Shown here one piece after another: positions 59,393 to 64,000 of a DNA stretch of 64,000 bases. Every line of letters begins with the position of its first letter. Position 1 is the first letter of the stretch. This DNA is from Betaproteobacteria bacterium (lineage in GTDB: Bacteria; Pseudomonadota; Gammaproteobacteria; Burkholderiales; Usitatibacteraceae). The stretch is from assembly GCA_016791265.1 (NCBI GenBank), contig JAEUMY010000010.1, positions 1-64,000 on the forward strand, given 5' to 3'. Position numbers and translations under genes: made by a program. The notes beneath the pieces are model-generated. The model made no database searches. It was given only the letters and a program-made list of their open reading frames with translations, and had not been told where the DNA came from.

Positions 59393-60457
59393 ATGGAGAC
59401 CGTTGCCATGGGAGGCGGGAGGCGGAAGGCGGGAGGCGGTTGCTTCGCAATCGATCCACATGCGCCGAAGCCTCTGTCACCAGCGCTTTCCGCCTGCCGC
59501 CTACCGCCTGCCGCCTGCCGTCAGCGCCAGCAAGGCGCGGCCATCATCGCCGCGCTGCTCGTCGTGGCGCTCGTCGCCATCACCGCCACCACCCTGCTCG
59601 CGCGGCAATCGCAGGCGCTGACCCGCGTCGAGGCCACGCTGTCGCGGGCGCAGGCGACAACTTTCGCCAACACCGGCATCCACTGGGCGCGCGGCATCCT
59701 CGCCGACGACGCGAAGCGCAATGCCGTCGATCACCTCGGCGAATCCTGGGCCAAACCGCTCGCCGCACTGCCGGTGGATGATGCGGTCGTGAGCGGGCGC
59801 ATCACCGATGCGCAAAGCCAGTTCAACCTCAACAATCTGGTGCGCAACAACCAGGCGAGCCCGAATGACATCCAGCTCCTGCGCCGTCTGCTGGACAAGC
59901 TGGAACTGAATCCCGAGCTCGCCTACGCCATCGCCGACTGGATCGATCCGGACAGCGAGGTGAACACGGCGGCCGGTGCGGAGGACGCCTTCTACCTCGC
60001 GCAGCGCGATCCCTACCGCGCCGCCAACCGCCCGCTGCAATCGGTGGACGAGCTGGCGCGCGTGCGCGGCTTCACGCCGGTGATGGTGGCAAAACTGAAG
60101 CCCTACGTCACAGCACTGCCTGCCATCACCCGCATCAATCTCAACACCGCCGACCCGCTGCTGATCGAGGCCACGCTGCCCGAGCTGGATGCGTCCGAGC
60201 GGCAGAAGCTGGTGAAAGAGCGCGAGAGCAAACCCTTCGAGCAGCTCGCCGACATCGCGGCGCGCTACCCCAAGGCGCCGCCCACGGTGGTGAACAACGA
60301 CCTCGACGTGAAGAGCCAGTTCTTCACCGTCACCGTGGCCATCTCGGCCGGCACGCGCGAGCATCCGGTCACGCTGGCGTCCGAGGCGCTGCTGCGCCGC
60401 GATGGTGGCGGGGCCAACCAGGGGTGGCCCGCTATAATTCGCGTCAATCCTTTCTGA
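59393..60457 (+). CDS. gspK: minor pseudopilin GspK with repeat-extended leader
   Basis: 354 residues. A hydrophobic segment (GAAIIAALLVVALVAITATTLLARQ) begins near residue 49. GspK pseudopilins are known to lack the Glu at position 5, and no FTLIE motif is present here. The long leader encodes Gly/Arg- and Cys/Pro-rich sequence because of an inverted repeat (59411-59519). The mature domain has the GspK features SLHAA-free helical core and DWIDPDSE. gspL follows after 49 bp. Confidence 0.82.
   Translation: METVAMGGGRRKAGGGCFAIDPHAPKPLSPALSACRLPPAACRQRQQGAAIIAALLVVALVAITATTLLARQSQALTRVEATLSRAQATTFANTGIHWARGILADDAKRNAVDHLGESWAKPLAALPVDDAVVSGRITDAQSQFNLNNLVRNNQASPNDIQLLRRLLDKLELNPELAYAIADWIDPDSEVNTAAGAEDAFYLAQRDPYRAANRPLQSVDELARVRGFTPVMVAKLKPYVTALPAITRINLNTADPLLIEATLPELDASERQKLVKERESKPFEQLADIAARYPKAPPTVVNNDLDVKSQFFTVTVAISAGTREHPVTLASEALLRRDGGGANQGWPAIIRVNPF
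59411..59519 (+). repeat. long imperfect inverted repeat in the gspK leader
   Basis: Left arm of GGCGGGAGGCGGAAGGCGGG type (59411-59439), right arm of CCGCCTGCCGCCTACCGCC type (59490-59519), with about 50 bp between. The arms differ from the ELGP-type units of gspG-I. Confidence 0.75.
60433..60438 (+). promoter_or_regulatory. possible internal -10 box for gspLMN
   Basis: TATAAT preceded by GC in the last codons of gspK, 70 bp before the gspL start. No clear -35 box is seen. Confidence 0.3.
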
Positions 60458-60506
60458 GTCTCCGATCGCGGCGCGTCGTCAGTGCGCGCAGCCTTCCACC
60501 ACCACC

Positions 60507-61697
60507 TTGCACCTCATCCTCCAACTCCCGGACAGCGTTCCCGGCAGCACCCCGCTCGGGGCCTGCCGCTGGTGGCTGCTCGACCGCAGCGGCGCGTTGC
60601 TGCGCGAGGGCACGAGCGCGCCCACAGAGGCACCGAAGGGGGAGCGGGTCACGGTCACTATTCCCGCCAACCGCGTGCTGTTCACCGAGCTGAAGCTACC
60701 GCCGGTGTCGGCCGCGCGGCTGGCCACGCTGCTGCCCTTCGCCATTGAAGACAAACTGATGAGCGACCCGGTGACCATTCTCGCGCTGGCTGGCCCGGCG
60801 AGTGCATCCGGCGAGCGAACCGTCGCAGTGGTCGACAAGCCCTGGCTCCTGCAATCGCTCTCCGCGTTGAAAGCGGTCGGGCTCAACCCCGATGCCGTCG
60901 TGCCGCAAAGCGAGCTGGTGCCGCGCACGGCAGGCGCTTGGTCCGCACTGCTGCCGCCCGGCGGGCGCGAAGGCGTATTGGTGCGCGAGGACGGATTCGC
61001 GCTGGCGTTCGATGTGTCGTCCGATCCCACGCCGCCGCTCGCTGTCGTGCTCGCGGTGAAGGAAGCCGGTGACAAGGCGCCGAAGAGCATCCTGGCGCTG
61101 GCCGCGAGCGAAGCCGAGGTGAGCGGCTGGAGCGCCGCGCTGAACCTCCCCGTCACGTGGCGCGCGCCGGCCTTGCGCGTCGACCAGAAATCCAGCTTCG
61201 ATTTTCTCGACCACGATGCCTTGCGAATATTCGCGAAGCGTTCCGACTGGGAGACGCTGTGGCCCGTGTTCAAGCCGGCCGCCGTCGTGGCCGGCCTCAT
61301 CGTGCTGTTCCACTTCGCCTCACTCGGCGTGTCCGTGTGGCAACTGAATCGCCAGGATGCGGCGGTGCGCAAAGAGATGGTCGCGACATTCCAATCCGCG
61401 TTTCCAGATGCCAAGGCCATTGTCGATCCGGCATTGCAGATGTCGCGCAACCTCGCCGATCTTCGCCGCGAACGCGGCCAGGCCACCGATCCCGTCGTGC
61501 CCGGCCTCGCCGCCATGCAGGGCTGGGCGCGAGCCGCGGGCGGCGAGGTGCGGCGCGTGCAGTTTGATGGCCGCAAACTGGTGGCGGAGATTGCATTCGC
61601 TTCCGGCGCGCCGAGCGCACCCGCGCCGGCCGGTCTCACCTGGGCGGCGAACGCAGATGGCAAATCCGGCCAACTGAGCTGGGAGGCCGCAAAATGA
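60507..61697 (+). CDS. gspL: type II secretion protein GspL
   Basis: 396 residues from a TTG start. A cytoplasmic actin-like N-terminal domain that contacts GspE (LPFAIEDKLMSDPVTI and the following beta-rich part), one membrane segment (about residues 255-275), and a periplasmic ferredoxin-like domain. Overlaps gspM by 4 nt. A 12-mer (61223-61234) is in frame as R-I-F-A. Confidence 0.85.
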   Translation: MHLILQLPDSVPGSTPLGACRWWLLDRSGALLREGTSAPTEAPKGERVTVTIPANRVLFTELKLPPVSAARLATLLPFAIEDKLMSDPVTILALAGPASASGERTVAVVDKPWLLQSLSALKAVGLNPDAVVPQSELVPRTAGAWSALLPPGGREGVLVREDGFALAFDVSSDPTPPLAVVLAVKEAGDKAPKSILALAASEAEVSGWSAALNLPVTWRAPALRVDQKSSFDFLDHDALRIFAKRSDWETLWPVFKPAAVVAGLIVLFHFASLGVSVWQLNRQDAAVRKEMVATFQSAFPDAKAIVDPALQMSRNLADLRRERGQATDPVVPGLAAMQGWARAAGGEVRRVQFDGRKLVAEIAFASGAPSAPAPAGLTWAANADGKSGQLSWEAAK

Positions 61698-62191
61698 GCG
61701 CGGCACTTGCAAGCGTCACCGCACGCTGGGCTGCGCTGAACACGCGCCAGCAACGCATGGTGATCGGCGGCGGCGCGCTGCTCGCGGTGGCCCTGCTGTT
61801 CGCACTGGTATGGCTACCGCTGCAGCGCGCGGAGCGGAGTCTCGCCGCGCGCCTGCCCACGCTGCAGGCGCAACACGCCGCCATGCAGCGCGACGCAGAA
61901 GAAGTGAAGCGACTGCGCAGCCTGCCCGCGACGCTGACTGCGTCAGGCAACGCCGGCGCGCGCGCGCCCGATGCCAATGCATTGCGCACGCTGTTCCCGG
62001 GTGCGGAAGTCACCGCGCTCGGCAACAACCGCTATCGCATCGTGCTGGCCGATGGCCGGTTCGGCCGCTGGCTGGATGGCGTGCGCGGGTTGAATGGTCA
62101 ACTGGTGATCGCGGAGCTGAATGTCGTGCGCACGACAGGCGAAGCGCTGCGCATCGAGGCTGTATTGCAGCCGCCGAAAGCAGGCACCTGA
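61694..62191 (+). CDS. gspM: type II secretion protein GspM
   Basis: 165 residues: a short cytoplasmic start, one membrane segment (about residues 17-38), a coiled-coil-like stretch (LAARLPTLQAQHAAMQRDAEEVKRL) and a small periplasmic domain. Overlaps gspL (ATGA) and lies 2 bp before gspN. Confidence 0.85.
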   Translation: MSAALASVTARWAALNTRQQRMVIGGGALLAVALLFALVWLPLQRAERSLAARLPTLQAQHAAMQRDAEEVKRLRSLPATLTASGNAGARAPDANALRTLFPGAEVTALGNNRYRIVLADGRFGRWLDGVRGLNGQLVIAELNVVRTTGEALRIEAVLQPPKAGT

Positions 62192-62193
62192 CC

Positions 62194-62922
62194 ATGTGGC
62201 GCTGGGTTCTCTTTTTCCTTGCGGTGCTACTGATCGCTTTGGCCGCACGGTTGCCGGCATCATGGGCCGTATCGCAAGTACAAGATCGACTGAAGGCGAA
62301 GGTCGACATCGATAATGTGAAGGGAACAATCTGGCAGGGCAGCGCCGACCTGAAGCTCCCACAAGGCATCGTTATTGAACAGGCAACCTGGGAAGTTGCC
62401 CCGATTCCGCTGCTGTTCCTTTCACCGCGATTTACCTTGCAGTCGGCCTCGCCGGACCTCAAGGGCCGGACCAGTGTCGCGCTTGGATTCCGAAGTGTCG
62501 AGATCAATGAACTTGATGCAACGGTAACCGCAAGACTGGTCAGCGCCATAGAACCAAGGATCGGGGCGCTGGCTCCGGAAGGCAGCCTGCGGATCATGGT
62601 CTATCAGATGGACTGCTTCAATGATGGCTGTGAAGGCCAGACTCGACTGCAGTGGGAAAACGCTGCGGTTGCGTTGAGCGAACTGCGCCCCTTGGGGGAC
62701 TACCTCGGGATTCTCGATCTGAAACGCACCAAGGCTCACTACGAACTTAAGACGATGAAAGGCACGTTGCGTGCAGCGGGCCGGGGAAACTGGGAGCAGG
62801 GCAAGCTACCGACCTTCACCGGCGAACTCTCCGCCCCGCCCGATCAACTGTCGAAGGTGCAGGGCCTCATGCGCCTGCTCGGCACACCCGACGAACGCGG
62901 CGTGCTGCGCATCAATCGTTGA
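62194..62922 (+). CDS. gspN: type II secretion protein GspN
   Basis: 242 residues: one N-terminal membrane segment and a periplasmic part with GTIWQGSADLKLPQGIVIEQATWEVAPIPLL, the GspN pattern. GspN is optional in many T2SS operons. The gene is somewhat AT-richer than its neighbours. It ends the gsp operon. Confidence 0.85.
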   Translation: MWRWVLFFLAVLLIALAARLPASWAVSQVQDRLKAKVDIDNVKGTIWQGSADLKLPQGIVIEQATWEVAPIPLLFLSPRFTLQSASPDLKGRTSVALGFRSVEINELDATVTARLVSAIEPRIGALAPEGSLRIMVYQMDCFNDGCEGQTRLQWENAAVALSELRPLGDYLGILDLKRTKAHYELKTMKGTLRAAGRGNWEQGKLPTFTGELSAPPDQLSKVQGLMRLLGTPDERGVLRINR

Positions 62923-62932
62923 CGACGACACC

Positions 62933-63961
62933 ATGAGCACCGTTCCCACCGACGCGAATATTCGCAATGACAACCGCAGCGAGGAATCGCCGCATGCGTA
63001 CCGCGCGCCGTGGTGGCTGCCGGGCGGCCATCTGCAGACGGTGTACGCCTCTCTGTACGCCCCCAAGGCCGAGACCACCTATCGCCGCGAGCGCTGGGAC
63101 TGCACGCCGAACGGCCAGCCGGATGGTGATTTCATCGATGTCGATTTCGTCGATGGCGATGCCGACAAGCCGGTGCTGGTGCACTTCCATGGGCTGGAGG
63201 GCTCGTCGCAAAGCCAATACGCGCTGGGCTTCATGGCGCGTTGCAAGGAGCTGGGCTGGACCGGCCTCGTCGCGCACTTTCGCGGCTGCTCGGGCGAGCT
63301 GAATCGCCTGCCGCGGGCGTACCACTCGGGCGATTCGACCGAGATCGACTGGATCGTGCGGCGGGTCGCGGCGCGCTATCCGCAACAGCGAATATTCGCA
63401 GTCGGCGTGTCGCTGGGCGGCAACGCCACGCTGAAGTGGCTGGGCGAACGCAACAGCGAGGCCGCAGGCTTGCTTCATGCTGCCGTCGCCGTCTCCGCCC
63501 CTGTCGACCTCATGGCCGCGGGCGAGGCGCTGGGCCGCGGTTTCAGCCTCAACTACGCGAAGCATTTCCTGTCGACCATGCAGGCCAAGGCCGAGCGCAT
63601 GCACGCCAACCATCCCGGCGTGTTCGATCTCGCCGCCATGCGCACGGCACGCAACCTGCGCGAATACGACAACGTGGTCACCGCCCCCGTGCACGGCTAT
63701 CGCGACACGGACGATTACTGGACCCGCGCCTCGTCCAAACCCGGTCTCGCCGATGTCGCCGTGCCGACGCTGGTGCTGAACGCGAAGAACGACCCCTTCC
63801 TGCCTGCCAGCGCGCTGCCGACCAAGGCTCAGGTGTCGTCGCACGTCACCCTGCATTTCCCTGAGCACGGCGGCCATGTCGGCTGGCCCGCACCCGCTTT
63901 CCCCGGCCGCACCACCTGGCTCACGGATCGGGTCTTCAACTTCCTGCAACACGGCACCTGA
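62933..63961 (+). CDS. YheT-family alpha/beta hydrolase
   Basis: 342 residues. PWWLPGGHLQTVYASL is the YheT start; VLVHFHGLEGSSQSQYALGFM, the nucleophile motif GVSLGGN, Asp in NAKNDPFLP and His in HGGHVGW follow. The substrate is unknown. Two 12-mer palindromes: 62954-62965 in codons 8-11 (A-N-I-R) and 63388-63399 (R-I-F-A). The alternate upstream frame is not used because GspN ends only 10 bp before this ATG. Confidence 0.88.
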   Translation: MSTVPTDANIRNDNRSEESPHAYRAPWWLPGGHLQTVYASLYAPKAETTYRRERWDCTPNGQPDGDFIDVDFVDGDADKPVLVHFHGLEGSSQSQYALGFMARCKELGWTGLVAHFRGCSGELNRLPRAYHSGDSTEIDWIVRRVAARYPQQRIFAVGVSLGGNATLKWLGERNSEAAGLLHAAVAVSAPVDLMAAGEALGRGFSLNYAKHFLSTMQAKAERMHANHPGVFDLAAMRTARNLREYDNVVTAPVHGYRDTDDYWTRASSKPGLADVAVPTLVLNAKNDPFLPASALPTKAQVSSHVTLHFPEHGGHVGWPAPAFPGRTTWLTDRVFNFLQHGT

Positions 63962-63963
63962 AC

Positions 63964-64000
63964 ATGACCATTGCTCCTGAAATCTTCAAGGCCTACGACA
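63964..64000 (+). CDS. start of a phosphomannomutase/phosphoglucomutase-like gene (partial)
   Basis: Only 12 residues are visible (MTIAPEIFKAYD), cut by the window end. The start fits the phosphohexomutase family, whose members often begin with IFKAYDIRG. It follows the hydrolase by 2 bp. Confidence 0.6.
   Translation, partial: MTIAPEIFKAYD

Noticed and set aside
1..64000. The iterated 12-mer as a CRISPR-type array
   Set aside because: Spacing is irregular over kilobases, the unit is only 12 bp, and copies lie in genes.
1..64000. The 12-mer as a Neisseria-type DNA uptake sequence
   Set aside because: Known uptake sequences are not palindromic and differ in sequence. The idea stays possible as a function but cannot be supported from this window.

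Overview
The window is high-GC, gene-dense DNA from a Gram-negative bacterium, most likely a betaproteobacterium. The basis is family-level: a complete type II secretion (Gsp) locus with a GspN gene, a YheT-type hydrolase and a phosphomannomutase-like start beside it, many lipoprotein and periplasmic signal peptides, and beta/gamma-type intergenic palindromic repeats. No rRNA, tRNA, CRISPR array, intact IS element or phage gene was recognised.

Layout. 0-7.2 kb: minus-strand crotonase, ACT-domain protein and secreted zinc metalloprotease; divergently, four secreted or membrane proteins ending in an M48 lipoprotein, a DksA-type zinc-finger protein, and an HXXEE membrane protein. 7.5-10.5 kb: a gene-cassette array with attC-like sites and no integrase in view (a CALIN), all cassettes on the minus strand. 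10.9-17 kb: catalase-family protein, OmpA-FecR protein, Ste24-type protease, DUF4337 protein, peptide-ABC binding protein. 17.4-21.8 kb: secreted GH75-like chitosanase, membrane-anchored protein and M23 peptidase. 21.9-34.4 kb: two S9 peptidases, a chemotaxis-type transducer, a phosphonate/selenate-type ABC transporter, two membrane or cyclase proteins, a methyltransferase and a MazG-like pyrophosphohydrolase. 34.5-42.3 kb: a MOSC protein behind a SAH-riboswitch-like leader, then small genes with a duplicated haloacid-dehalogenase gene and a duplicated, truncated K+ channel. 42.4-45.5 kb: an AT-richer insert with a KAP-family NTPase. 45.6-48.6 kb: class V aminotransferase and an adenylate cyclase. 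48.7-62.9 kb: gspC, then the reverse-strand pnuC-nadR pair, then gspDE, a hicAB toxin-antitoxin pair, and gspFGHIJKLMN. The right end has a hydrolase and the start of a phosphohexomutase gene.

The strongest unexplained signal is an exact 12-bp palindrome, GCGAATATTCGC. I count 38 exact copies on reading plus three single-mismatch copies. A random 65% GC sequence of this length would hold about 0.002. Copies lie in gaps between genes and inside genes, where they read in frame as A-N-I-R, R-I-F-A or E-Y-S. They are absent from the KAP-NTPase insert and from the gspD-gspE stretch. This resembles the highly iterated palindrome HIP1 of cyanobacteria in character but not in sequence. A second unusual signal is a set of hairpin repeats inserted in frame into the leader-coding parts of four pseudopilin genes (gspG, H, I, K), just before the prepilin-peptidase cleavage motif.

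How the parts fit: Gsp proteins C-N would export folded periplasmic proteins, and the GH75-like enzyme, M23 peptidase and metalloproteases are plausible substrates (inference). pnuC-nadR salvages nicotinamide riboside to NAD. Coordinates were read by hand and may be off by a base in places.
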